Origin: Cellulophaga algicola DSM 14237
GTDB lineage: Bacteria > Bacteroidota > Bacteroidia > Flavobacteriales > Flavobacteriaceae
DNA: 64,000 nt
NCBI RefSeq assembly: GCF_000186265.1
Contig: NC_014934.1
Coordinates: forward strand, 2,170,001-2,234,000
Reading direction: 5' to 3'
Both the position numbers and the translations under genes were made by a program. Position 1 is the first letter of the stretch. The number at the start of each line of letters is the position of its first letter. Below the pieces are notes generated by a model. It saw nothing but the letters and a program-made list of their open reading frames with translations. It was not told the origin of the DNA and searched no databases. Of the stretch, positions 1-8,269 are shown piece by piece.

Positions 1-1
1 T

Positions 2-3000
2 ATGCAAAAAACAGACGGCGATGATTATATTTTATATACAAGAAAGTCTGATGATGTAGTAGATGCTAATTTTATTTGTGAGACCAAAGAGCTTAGTTTA
101 AGTAGTAAAAATATTTCTACAGCTCGTTTGGTAGATGATCAAGTGTTGCGAAAATATAGAGTTGCTATTTCTGCAACAGGAGAATATACCGCATACCATG
201 GGGGTACAAAGGCAGATGCATTAGCGGCCATAAATGCTACATTGACCCGAATAAACATGGTGTTTGAAACAGATTTAGGAGTTACTCTTGAGTTAATAGC
301 AACTACAGATTTGGTAATTTATACCTCGGCAACTACGGACCCTTACAATGGAAATTTAAATACGCAAACTCAAAGTACTTTAACGAGTGTTATTGGTGCC
401 GCAAACTATGATATAGGGCATTTGTTAAATGAAGACTCTAATGGAGGTGATGCTGGTTTTATAGGATCTGTCTGTAAAGATGCTCAAAAAGGAAGTGCTT
501 ATTCTTCAGGAACTACACCAGAAGGAGATATGTTCGATTTAGATTTTGTTGCTCATGAAATGGGACATCAACTAGGTGCTAATCACACCTGGTCTTTTGA
601 ATCTGAAGGAACCCAAGTACAAGCAGAACCTGGTAGTGGTACTACAATTATGGGGTATGCAGGTATTTCTGGGGTGAACAATGTTGCTTCTAACGGACAA
701 GACTATTTTCATTATTATAGTATCAAACAAATTTCAGAAAATTTAGCAACGACAAGTTGCGCTACAGAAATCCCTATTGTTAACGTTCCGCCTGTACTTG
801 TTGCGCTTCCAGATTACACTATTCCGAAAGGGACCCCCTTTGTTCTTACTGGTAATGCTTCAGATTCAGATGCTTCAGATGTATTAACCTATGCGTGGGA
901 ACAAGTAGACGACGGGGTAGTCACTAGTGCTACTTTTGGACCTACGAATCCTTCTGGTGCTTTATTTAGGTCACAGAAACCATCGACAGATTCAAGTCGT
1001 TATTTCCCAAAATTATCGAGTGTAATTAGTGGTAACCTTACGCAAACTAATCCAGTAGTTAATTCCGCTTGGGAAACATTACCAACAATAGAAAGAGATT
1101 TAAATTTTGCATTAACTGTTCGTGATAATGCCTCTGGAGGAGGGCAAGTAGTTTCAGATTTAATGAAAGTAAACGTTGTTGAAAATGCGGGTCCTTTTCA
1201 AGTGCTTTCACAAAATGCCTCGTTAAGCTATGAAGCAGGGAGTTCTCAAGAAGTTTTGTGGGACGTTGCTCAAACAACTAATTCAAGTGTAAATGCACAA
1301 TATGTAGATATATTTTTGTCTACGGATGGTGGAGTTACTTTTTCGACAACCTTAGCTGACGATGTGGCTAATGACGGCGCTTATACTGTTTTGTTACCCA
1401 ATGTGGTAACTGCGCAAGCCAGGATAATGGTTAAAGCAAGTGATAACGTTTTCTTTGCAGTAAACAACACTAATTTTTCAATTACGAGCAGTACGATCGT
1501 TTTAAGCTTCCCTGCTTTAGATTATTTCATTTGTCAGCCTCTGGACTTAATGATTCCTTTTGTATACGAAGCGAATACTGGATTTACAGAAACAGCTACT
1601 TTTAGTGTGTCTGGATTGCCTACTGGCTTAGCGGCAAGCTTTTCTCCAACCACAGCAACAACAGATGGTACTTTAGTAGATTTAACTTTTACGAATAGTG
1701 GTGCTGTAGCTGCTGGAGAATATCAAATAGACGTTATAGCAACTACCGCAAGTGTTACAAAACAGGTTACTTTAACTATTTCTATAGAGGATACGAGTTT
1801 TACGCCTGTGGTATTAACGTTACCGACAGATGGGCAGGTAGGTGCGGGTATTAATCAAGTTTTTGAATGGTTAGAAGAGCCTTCTAGTAGTTCTTATGCT
1901 ATTGAAATTGCTACAGATAATGCATTTGCAAGTGTGGTAGAATCAGCTAGTGTATTAACGACTACCTATACTTCTTTAGGATTAGCTCCGAATACAACAT
2001 ATTACTGGCGTATAAAACCAAAGAATAATTGTGGAGAAGGGGTTTTTGGATCGGCATTTAGTTTTACTACTACAAATATTGATTGTAAAGTTATTTCAGC
2101 AAAAAGTTTGCCTATCACCATATCATCATCTGGTTCTCCTACGATATTTTCGACTATTTCATTTATTGAAGATTTACCACTTTCTGATGTGAATGTTATT
2201 TTAGATATTACACATACCTATTTAGCAGACCTTACAGTTAAACTGACTTCTCCAGAAGGAACAACGGTTATTTTAATGGCAAATTCTTGTGGAGAAAATA
2301 GAAATGTAAATGCCACATTTGATCAAAGTGCGGGTAGTTTTGTTTGTGGTACTAATCCTGCTATAAACGGGCTGGTAAAACCTTTAGGTTCTTTAAATTC
2401 TTTTAATGGAGAATCTTCTAAAGGCGATTGGATTTTAGAAATTAGTGATGGTGCAGGAGGTGATGGAGGGTCATTGAATGGTTTCTCTTTAGAATTATGT
2501 GTTGAAGGAGAATTGAGGCCAGATGCAGATAATGATGGGGTTTTTGATGATGGTGATGATATGTGTTTGGGGACGCCGGAAGGTCAGGAAGTAGATACAC
2601 AAGGATGTCCGCTGTATTATTTTGATGCTTCTAATTTTGAAGTTAGTTTGAGAAGTGAGTCTTGTAGGGCAAATAATGATGGTGCAATTTCAATCTCTGC
2701 GAGTACATCATTAGCATATTCGGTTAGTATTTCTGGAAATGGGATTAATGAGGTTGCTAATTTTACAACAACGTATAGGTTGGATAGTTTACAATCAGGG
2801 AGCTATCAAGTCTGTATATCGGGAACAGACGGTTCTATAACGTATGAACAATATTGTTTTGATGCGGTTATTACACAACCCGACGAACTAGATGTTTCTG
2901 CTGTGGTTTCTAGTGATGGGAGTACGGTTGATTTAGGCTTAAATGGTGCAGACGAATATGTCGTTAGCCTTAATGGTGTGGAGTTAATCGTGACTGATTC

Positions 3001-3337
3001 TACTTATAAATTATCTTTAGAGAATGGTATTAATACGTTAAAAGTAATCACCAATTTACCATGTCAAGGGTCTTTTGAGATGGAATACATTCTGCTTGAT
3101 AAACCATTTATTTACCCAAATCCTGCACGTGAAGAAGTGCGCATTTTTACAGGAGTAGAAACGAATAATAATGTGATTCAAATCTTTGCCCTAAATGGCA
3201 GATTAGTTAAAACGGTAACAATAGACCGTGGTACAACAGAATTAATAATTTTAGTAACAGACATTCCATCAGGAGTATATGTTTTAAAATTACAGAGTGA
3301 TCGTTTAAAAGAGACCTTTAAATTAATTAAGCAATGA
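2..3337 (+). CDS. Secreted reprolysin-type zinc metalloprotease with P domain and T9SS sorting domain (5' truncated)
   Basis: The reading frame is open at the window edge, so the first ATG is probably internal and the signal peptide and most of the propeptide are missing. The zinc site HEMGHQLGANH lies near residues 185-195 and the Met-turn IMGYAG near 217, as in M12B (reprolysin-like) proteases. Immunoglobulin/Fn3-like segments follow (about 260-700), then a proprotein-convertase P-like domain (about 700-840), a Ca-binding DADNDGVFDDGDD repeat and a C-terminal T9SS type A sorting domain (from about 1037, starting near YPNPAREEV). Known family behaviour implies export by Sec, passage through T9SS and attachment or release at the cell surface, where it would degrade proteins. 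The stop overlaps the next gene by 4 nt. Confidence 0.9.
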   Translation: MQKTDGDDYILYTRKSDDVVDANFICETKELSLSSKNISTARLVDDQVLRKYRVAISATGEYTAYHGGTKADALAAINATLTRINMVFETDLGVTLELIATTDLVIYTSATTDPYNGNLNTQTQSTLTSVIGAANYDIGHLLNEDSNGGDAGFIGSVCKDAQKGSAYSSGTTPEGDMFDLDFVAHEMGHQLGANHTWSFESEGTQVQAEPGSGTTIMGYAGISGVNNVASNGQDYFHYYSIKQISENLATTSCATEIPIVNVPPVLVALPDYTIPKGTPFVLTGNASDSDASDVLTYAWEQVDDGVVTSATFGPTNPSGALFRSQKPSTDSSRYFPKLSSVISGNLTQTNPVVNSAWETLPTIERDLNFALTVRDNASGGGQVVSDLMKVNVVENAGPFQVLSQNASLSYEAGSSQEVLWDVAQTTNSSVNAQYVDIFLSTDGGVTFSTTLADDVANDGAYTVLLPNVVTAQARIMVKASDNVFFAVNNTNFSITSSTIVLSFPALDYFICQPLDLMIPFVYEANTGFTETATFSVSGLPTGLAASFSPTTATTDGTLVDLTFTNSGAVAAGEYQIDVIATTASVTKQVTLTISIEDTSFTPVVLTLPTDGQVGAGINQVFEWLEEPSSSSYAIEIATDNAFASVVESASVLTTTYTSLGLAPNTTYYWRIKPKNNCGEGVFGSAFSFTTTNIDCKVISAKSLPITISSSGSPTIFSTISFIEDLPLSDVNVILDITHTYLADLTVKLTSPEGTTVILMANSCGENRNVNATFDQSAGSFVCGTNPAINGLVKPLGSLNSFNGESSKGDWILEISDGAGGDGGSLNGFSLELCVEGELRPDADNDGVFDDGDDMCLGTPEGQEVDTQGCPLYYFDASNFEVSLRSESCRANNDGAISISASTSLAYSVSISGNGINEVANFTTTYRLDSLQSGSYQVCISGTDGSITYEQYCFDAVITQPDELDVSAVVSSDGSTVDLGLNGADEYVVSLNGVELIVTDSTYKLSLENGINTLKVITNLPCQGSFEMEYILLDKPFIYPNPAREEVRIFTGVETNNNVIQIFALNGRLVKTVTIDRGTTELIILVTDIPSGVYVLKLQSDRLKETFKLIKQ

Positions 3338-4011
3338 GAAGAATAATTGGACTGGGTGTTTTTCTATTCATATTTGGGTGCTCAAAAGATGAGGTTAAGG
3401 TGCCTAGCAGTGCTTTGCTTGTTTTTCCGCTTCAGGATTCAGAGTGTACTACTGGGGTTGATATTAATGAAACGACAAGATTGATCACTTTTGAATGGGA
3501 GGCATCAAATAACACGCAAAGTTATAAATTAACCGTAGAGAATTTGTTGACTGCTTCTCCGCAAGTGGTAAGTACAAACCAGACGTCTGCACAGGTGCAG
3601 GTAACTAAAGGAACTCCTTATTCGTGGCATGTTGTCTCTGAAAGTTCAACCGTAGCTTCTTCGGCTACAAGTAAAACTTGGAATTTTTACAATGCAGGCA
3701 CTATATTGTCGCATATTCCTTTTCCTGCAAGGCTTACATCACCTCTATCAGGAGAAACGGTGTTAAGAGATGTAAATAATGAGGTGGCATTAGCTTGGTC
3801 TGGATCTGATTTAGATTCAGATATAGAAACATACGAAGTGTACTTTTCTACGAGTAATCCTCCAACGGAATTAGTTGGTACGGTGGGAAATAATGTAAGT
3901 GAATTAGAAGTTTCTGTATTAGAAAATACAGTATATTATTGGCGTGTAAAAACTATTGATTCTGCTAGTAACACTTCAATTACTGGAATATATAGCTTTA
4001 AAATTTTATAA
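3334..4011 (+). CDS. Surface lipoprotein with Fn3-like repeats
   Basis: The N-terminus MRRIIGLGVFLFIFGCSKDE is a lipoprotein signal peptide with the lipobox Cys at residue 16. The SKDE after the Cys resembles the acidic Bacteroidota lipoprotein export signal, so the protein is probably on the cell surface (inference). Two similar beta-sandwich segments are visible, each with the Fn3-like pattern YxWxV (YSWHVVSE near 92, YYWRVKTID near 203). No catalytic motif is visible. The start codon overlaps the protease stop (ATGA), which indicates translational coupling; it may retain or assist the protease, but that is a guess from context. Confidence 0.75.
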   Translation: MRRIIGLGVFLFIFGCSKDEVKVPSSALLVFPLQDSECTTGVDINETTRLITFEWEASNNTQSYKLTVENLLTASPQVVSTNQTSAQVQVTKGTPYSWHVVSESSTVASSATSKTWNFYNAGTILSHIPFPARLTSPLSGETVLRDVNNEVALAWSGSDLDSDIETYEVYFSTSNPPTELVGTVGNNVSELEVSVLENTVYYWRVKTIDSASNTSITGIYSFKIL

Positions 4012-4015
4012 TATA

Positions 4016-4645
4016 TTAGGAATTATTGTATTGATTCATAGTAATAGTAATACCTGCAAGCACAAAAGATTTTATTAATTCGGCAGATCGCTCTAAGCGT
4101 TCAGGCATTGCTGCTTTTTCATCATCATTCCATTTTCCAAGAACATAATCTACTTGTTTTCCTTTTCCAAAATCTGCTCCAACTCCGAATCTAAATCGGT
4201 TGTAATTAGCAGAGTTTAATACATTTTGAATGTCTTTTAATCCATTATGACCCCCATTGCTGCCTTTGGTTTTTACTCTTATTACACCGTAATCTAAGTT
4301 GATGTCATCTGTAATAACAAGCACGTTCTCAAGAGGAATGTTCTCTTTCTCCATCCAGTACTGAAGTGCCTTGCCACTTAAATTCATATAGGTTGATGGT
4401 TTTAAGAGTAAAACGCTTCTCCCTTTTAATTTTAAGGTAGTAACAGCACCAAGTTTAGCTGTTTCAAAGTTTAGATCTTCTAGTTCAGCAAGTTTGTCAA
4501 GTACTTTAAATCCTATATTATGTCTTGTTTGGGCATATTCTGGGCCTATATTTCCTAAGCCAATGATCAAATATTTTTTCATAGTATTTTGCTCTTCTAG
4601 ATAGCTTTTAGGTTTATTAGAAAGGAACTTTATAAAATTAAACAT
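4016..4645 (-). CDS. pth: Peptidyl-tRNA hydrolase
   Basis: Pth releases peptides from prematurely dropped peptidyl-tRNA in the cytoplasm. The core MKKYLIIGLGNIGPEYAQTR with the catalytic HNIGFKVLD His, the STYMNLSG segment and GSNGGHNGLKDI are all family signatures. The frame allows a 21-residue N-terminal extension (MFNFIKFLSNK...); the core Met gives an alternative start at 4582 and a 188-aa protein, the usual family length. I keep the longer form because flavobacterial Pth proteins often carry such an extension, but the start is uncertain. It lies downstream of rplY and prs, a classic prs-ctc-pth arrangement, with a hairpin terminator between rplY and pth. Confidence 0.93.
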   Translation of the reverse strand: MFNFIKFLSNKPKSYLEEQNTMKKYLIIGLGNIGPEYAQTRHNIGFKVLDKLAELEDLNFETAKLGAVTTLKLKGRSVLLLKPSTYMNLSGKALQYWMEKENIPLENVLVITDDINLDYGVIRVKTKGSNGGHNGLKDIQNVLNSANYNRFRFGVGADFGKGKQVDYVLGKWNDDEKAAMPERLERSAELIKSFVLAGITITMNQYNNS

Positions 4646-4680
4646 CTAAGATAGAATAGATTGTTAATGGGTATAAATAT

Positions 4681-4715
4681 AAAAGCATCTCAACAATTAC
4701 GCTGAGATGCTTTTT
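4681..4715 (-). terminator. Hairpin terminator downstream of rplY
   Basis: The arms GCATCTCA (4685-4692) and TGAGATGC (4703-4710) pair perfectly, flanked by an A run on the left and a T run on the right, so it can end transcription on either strand. The loop ACAATTACGC also occurs in the terminator at 17601-17626, whose stem is different. Confidence 0.75.
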
Positions 4716-4734
4716 AAGATTATTGGTCAAAAGT

Positions 4735-5358
4735 TTATTCAGCAGCAGCTTCTGTTGCTCCTTCTTCGCCTTCAGCACCTTCTTCACCTTCTTCTTCGTC
4801 AGTAAGAACTGCATTACGAGCAGATTTAACTTGAACAACAACAGTGTTTTCTGGGTGTAAAATTGTGAATTCGTCTTTTAACAACGTTTCAACAGTAATG
4901 TTATTACCAATTTTTAATTTAGAAATATCAATATCAAAGAAATCTGGCAATTTAGCTGGTAATGCTTTGATAGTTAATTTACGTTTTCTAAATAATAAAC
5001 GACCACCGTTCATTACCCCTGGAGAATTACCTTTTAATTGTACAGGAATATCCATAGTAACTTCTTTATCAGCAAATAACTGATAGAAATCAATATGTAA
5101 GATCGCATCTGTAACTGGGTGAAATTGAATGTCTTGTAAAACAGCGTCAAACTTATCGCCACCTTCGATTTCAATCACTGCGGTGTGAGCGTTCGGGGTG
5201 TACACTAAGGTTTTGAATGCTGGTTCATCCGCTGAAAAGTGTAATGGTGTTTCCCCTCCGTACAGTACGCAAGGAACCTTTCCAGCATTACGTAAGGCTT
5301 TTGTTGCTTTCTTGCCTACGCTTTCTCTTTTAGATCCTGAGATTGTAATTGACTTCAT
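4735..5358 (-). CDS. rplY: 50S ribosomal protein L25/general stress protein Ctc
   Basis: This is a long-form (CTC-type) L25 that binds 5S rRNA. The N-terminal half carries the L25 beta-barrel pattern ([30 protein letters not shown]), followed by the CTC C-terminal domain ([14 protein letters not shown]...). The last 25 residues are a Glu/Ala-rich acidic tail common in Bacteroidota. Length is 207 aa. It lies 106 nt downstream of prs and probably shares its transcript. Confidence 0.95.
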   Translation of the reverse strand: MKSITISGSKRESVGKKATKALRNAGKVPCVLYGGETPLHFSADEPAFKTLVYTPNAHTAVIEIEGGDKFDAVLQDIQFHPVTDAILHIDFYQLFADKEVTMDIPVQLKGNSPGVMNGGRLLFRKRKLTIKALPAKLPDFFDIDISKLKIGNNITVETLLKDEFTILHPENTVVVQVKSARNAVLTDEEEGEEGAEGEEGATEAAAE

Positions 5359-5464
5359 TATATATATTTAACTATTAATTATTCTACTTTAATTTGTGAC
5401 CCTAGCTTTCTTTAGTCAAGATGCTTTATTGTTATAAGCTATTGCCTTAGGCGCTTAGCGGAAG

Positions 5465-6406
5465 CTACATTAAAAATTTAGAGCTAATTGAGGTGTTGTT
5501 ATGAACTCTCTCCATAACATCAGCAAATAATTCTGCACAACTTAATACACGTACTTTATTGCTATCCTTTCTTGAAGGAATAGAATCAGTAATGATTAAT
5601 TCAGATAGTTGTGATTTTTCTATTTTCTCATAAGCGTCTCCAGATAAAAGACCGTGAGTGGTAATTGCACGTACGCTAAGTGCACCGCGTTCTATCATTA
5701 AGTCAGCTGCTTTTGTTAATGTTCCGGCAGTATCTACCATATCATCAACTAAAACAACATTTTTACCTTTTACATCTCCAATCAATTCCATATGAGAAAT
5801 TATATTGGCTTTCTCTCTTTGCTTATAGCAAATAACAACATCACATTGCAATGCTTTAGAATACGCATAAGCTCTTTTAGATCCTCCCATATCAGGAGAA
5901 GCTATTGTAAGATTGTCTAAGTTTAAATTCTTTAAATAAGGTAAAAATAAGGTAGATGCAAATAAGTGATCAACAGGTTTTTCAAAAAATCCTTGAATTT
6001 GATCTGCATGCAAATCCATCGTGATAATACGAGTTGCACCAGCTGCCTCGAGCATCTTTGCTACTAATTTTGCGGCAATGGGCACTCTAGGTTTGTCTTT
6101 TCTGTCTTGTCTTGCCCAACCAAAATAAGGCATAACTGCGGTAATATGTCTGGCAGATGCGCGTTTTGCAGCATCAAGCATTAACAACATTTCCATTAAA
6201 TTTTCAGAACTAGGGTTGGTAGAGCCAATAATAAAAACTCGCGTGCCTCTAACTGATTCTTCAAAGGAAGGTTGGAACTCTCCATCACTATATCTGGAAA
6301 AGATAACTTTTCCTAACTCCGTACCGTAAGATTTAGCAATTTTCTCTGCTAATGCAGTACTTTGAGTACATGCAAAAATTTTAGGTTCTGGTACTTGATA
6401 AGACAT
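5465..6406 (-). CDS. prs: Ribose-phosphate pyrophosphokinase
   Basis: Prs makes PRPP from ribose-5-phosphate and ATP for nucleotide, histidine and tryptophan synthesis. Visible signatures are FSRYSDGEF, the catalytic flexible loop region YFGWARQDRKDKPR, the PRPP-synthase signature DLHADQIQGFF and the phosphoribosyl loop VLVDDMVDTAGTL. I start at the Met of MSYQVPEPKIF (313 aa), not at an upstream Met at 6460, because the predicted transcription start (near 6451, from the TAAATTTG element at 6458-6465) lies downstream of 6460. It is divergent from tRNA-Leu. Confidence 0.95.
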   Translation of the reverse strand: MSYQVPEPKIFACTQSTALAEKIAKSYGTELGKVIFSRYSDGEFQPSFEESVRGTRVFIIGSTNPSSENLMEMLLMLDAAKRASARHITAVMPYFGWARQDRKDKPRVPIAAKLVAKMLEAAGATRIITMDLHADQIQGFFEKPVDHLFASTLFLPYLKNLNLDNLTIASPDMGGSKRAYAYSKALQCDVVICYKQREKANIISHMELIGDVKGKNVVLVDDMVDTAGTLTKAADLMIERGALSVRAITTHGLLSGDAYEKIEKSQLSELIITDSIPSRKDSNKVRVLSCAELFADVMERVHNNTSISSKFLM

Positions 6407-6457
6407 TGTTAATCTCTTGTTTTTAAGTTTATTGGACTTCAAATTCTTTAAGGAGTG

Positions 6458-6465
6458 CAAATTTA
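6458..6465 (-). promoter_or_regulatory. prs promoter -7 element
   Basis: TAAATTTG on the minus strand matches the Bacteroidota TAnnTTTG element. It is followed by GCACTCCTTAA, which also follows the tRNA-Leu -7 element on the other strand. It predicts a start near 6451 and a leader of about 45 nt. Confidence 0.65.
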
Positions 6466-6504
6466 AAGATTTATTTGTCGTGATAAAGGATTATTATCAG
6501 ATTT

Positions 6505-6538
6505 TTTGTCAAAAACAGAAATATATTTTATAGTTTTG
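6505..6538 (+). promoter_or_regulatory. tRNA-Leu promoter
   Basis: A TTTG at 6505-6508 and TAGTTTTG at 6531-6538 match the Bacteroidota -33/-7 consensus, with a slightly long spacer of 22 nt. The tRNA begins 13 nt after the -7 element. Confidence 0.6.
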
Positions 6539-6550
6539 CACTCCTTAAGA

Positions 6551-6631
6551 GCTCGAGTGGCGGAATTGGTAGACGCGCTGGATTCAAAATCCAGTTCCTC
6601 TGGAGTGCGGGTTCGATTCCCGCCTCGAGTA
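6551..6631 (+). tRNA. tRNA-Leu (anticodon CAA)
   Basis: The acceptor arm GCTCGAG pairs with CTCGAGT, the D arm contains GGAATTGGTAGAC, the anticodon stem CTGGA/TCCAG encloses TTCAAAA (anticodon CAA), a variable arm follows, and the T arm is GCGGGTTCGATTCCCGC. The discriminator is A at 6631 and CCA is not encoded. It has its own promoter and a strong terminator 8 nt downstream. Confidence 0.97.
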
Positions 6632-6638
6632 CGAAAGT

Positions 6639-6668
6639 AAAAAACCCCTGTATGTACAGGGGTTTTTT
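6639..6668 (+). terminator. Terminator of tRNA-Leu
   Basis: The palindrome CCCCTGTA-TG-TACAGGGG (6645-6662) is flanked by an A run and followed by TTTTTT. Confidence 0.85.
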
Positions 6669-6784
6669 GTGTTTATAATGTTTTTAGATTACTTTAATTT
6701 CCCGAAGATTCTAATTTTTATTTTAAAGTTTTTTAGTCGATTTATATTATTTTTAAAGGTGTAACTCTTAATCAACTGATTGAA

Positions 6785-6886
6785 TTACTTGGGAACACTA
6801 TTCTTTTTCATCTTGTTAATCCTTATAATTCTACCTATTATCGATAATGCTATTGCAATAAGGCAGCTTAAAAAGTCTACAATCAT
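6785..6886 (-). CDS. Possible 33-aa hydrophobic small protein
   Basis: A minus-strand ATG at 6886, preceded by CAGGAG 8 nt upstream, opens a 33-codon frame with a hydrophobic segment (CLIAIALSIIG) followed by Arg/Lys residues, a pattern seen in small single-pass membrane proteins. No promoter element is clear and I do not recognise it. It lies in the otherwise empty stretch 6669-6990, so it may be chance. Confidence 0.22.
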   Translation of the reverse strand: MIVDFLSCLIAIALSIIGRIIRINKMKKNSVPK

Positions 6887-6990
6887 AGTTGATACTCCTG
6901 TAAATGACATCAAACTAGCGAATAATTATTTTTAGATTTATTTTTTAATACGTATTCTTTTTGCTCAGAAGATGAACGAAACCACGCTTG

Positions 6991-7716
6991 CTAAAACTTT
7001 TTTGAAAAATAGAGTCCGACGTTTCCTTCGGAATATCTTGGAATAAGGGACATATCCTTTGAGTTGATGAAGGGATTCCATTTAAATAAGTAGTCAAAAT
7101 GATAGACTAATTTGGTGACTAGAATACCTAAACCGGCACCAGCCAAGACATCGGAAATCCAATGTTTATTATTTGCCAATCGTAACCCACCCGTAAGCGT
7201 AGCAAAACCGTATCCCGAATACGCTAAGAGCGGACTGGCATCTTTAAATTCTTCATAAACGACAGCGCCAGAGGCGAAAGTGATAGAAGTGTGCCCAGAA
7301 GGGAAAGCATTTTCATTAGCGCCATCAGGTCTAAGTTTGTAAATGTTTTTTTTTAGCGCTCGCGTCAATACATCTGTCAAAATCATGGAAAGGGCAAGAT
7401 TTTTAGTCTGATCAAACCAATGGTTTTTTGCTTTAATGCCTGCTATGTCAGCAATATATAGGGTGGCCACAGGTGCATATCGTGTATAATCATCTAAACT
7501 TGTTTCAAAATCGTTTCCTATCCAATGTCTAGAGCTTGTATTAAATGATTTCTCAAAGCCACTATCAGATAATAAGATACCTGTACCAATAAGCGATAGC
7601 GGTACTATAGTTTTCTTTAATAGATTAGTCTTTGGTGCGACGGTAGTGCTGTCTACTTGTGCAGCAGCCTTGCCCAATATAAAAATAACTAGAATGGTAA
7701 GTATTTTTCTTTTCAT
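6991..7716 (-). CDS. PAP2-family phosphatase
   Basis: A signal peptide (MKRKILTILVIFILGKAAAQ) precedes a type 2 phosphatidic-acid-phosphatase domain with its three motifs in order: KKNIYKLRPDG (KX6RP), AFPSGHT (PSGH) and RLANNKHWISD (RX5HX3D). These residues form the phosphate-binding and catalytic site. Substrates in this family include phosphatidate, undecaprenyl pyrophosphate and other lipid phosphates; the sequence does not say which. The protein is 241 aa and probably periplasmic or in the outer membrane, since there are few strong membrane helices beyond the signal. It is transcribed alone. Confidence 0.85.
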   Translation of the reverse strand: MKRKILTILVIFILGKAAAQVDSTTVAPKTNLLKKTIVPLSLIGTGILLSDSGFEKSFNTSSRHWIGNDFETSLDDYTRYAPVATLYIADIAGIKAKNHWFDQTKNLALSMILTDVLTRALKKNIYKLRPDGANENAFPSGHTSITFASGAVVYEEFKDASPLLAYSGYGFATLTGGLRLANNKHWISDVLAGAGLGILVTKLVYHFDYLFKWNPFINSKDMSLIPRYSEGNVGLYFSKKF

Positions 7717-8063
7717 AAAAAGCGGGGTTCTATTGTTTCTTTGCTATTGCATTTCTTTTAAATTAAAGTATGGTCTTTCTAGCACCAAACAATGAATTTA
7801 GAATAGTGAACACTCTTTTGGTTGTTATGCTTAGTCTGTTGAACATTCAAAATATAAAGAAAATACCAGTTAAAGGAATTTCATGCACACTATTGTTGTG
7901 ACAAAGAGTATTTAGGTGGTTTTAAGCTAGCGTAATTTTGTGTTTTAAAGGATTGATTTTCAAATGTAAAATGAAATTCTAAAGAGAAATTAAAGTTATT
8001 TCAGTTTTATGAAAAGTCTATAGATTTTGCCTAATAGTCTAAAAAAAACGGATACTATATCGC

Positions 8064-8142
8064 AAAAAAAAGAGCTCAGAGTCAATTAAGACCGAGCTCT
8101 TTTACGAGAACACTATATGAAAATGAAAATTTACTAACTAAC
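8064..8142 (-). ncRNA. Candidate small RNA, copy 1 of a three-member family
   Basis: On the minus strand a TATATTTG element (8156-8149) predicts a start near 8142. A conserved body and a hairpin terminator with GAGCTC arms (8072-8077 and 8094-8099) plus a T run ending at 8064 complete a unit of about 79 nt. The body contains CATTTTCATATAGTGTTCTC, identical in copies 2 and 3. The 5' ACGAG can pair with CTCGT just before the terminator. It lies between the PAP2 gene and the first histidine kinase; no ORF of note is inside. Confidence 0.6.
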
Positions 8143-8148
8143 TCGTGT

Positions 8149-8190
8149 CAAATATAGTATGTTTACTCACTTTTGTAAAACTATTGATGT
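8149..8190 (-). promoter_or_regulatory. Promoter of small RNA copy 1
   Basis: TATATTTG (8156-8149) is preceded by a 20-nt spacer and TTTT. Further upstream is the conserved CATCAAT block that is also present in front of copies 2 and 3 at the same distance. Confidence 0.55.
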
Positions 8191-8269
8191 GTAAGTAGCA
8201 AAACATGTGGTTTATCTGTTACATTTTGTTGTAAGACCTATTTAAAACTTTGATTTATACTTTTAAATT

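Noticed and set aside
1059-1277. Minus-strand ORF inside the metalloprotease gene
   Set aside because: Antisense shadow of a strongly supported coding frame, with no recognisable domain; the same applies to the other antisense frames inside assigned genes.
6407-6460. 18-residue N-terminal extension of Prs
   Set aside because: It lies upstream of, or at, the predicted transcription start and has no counterpart in the family.
8115-8133. Plus-strand micro-ORFs beginning ATGAAAATGAAA in the three conserved intergenic units
   Set aside because: The frames differ in length and ending among the copies and no plus-strand promoter precedes them, while the minus strand has a conserved promoter, body and terminator. 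I read the conservation as RNA on the minus strand.
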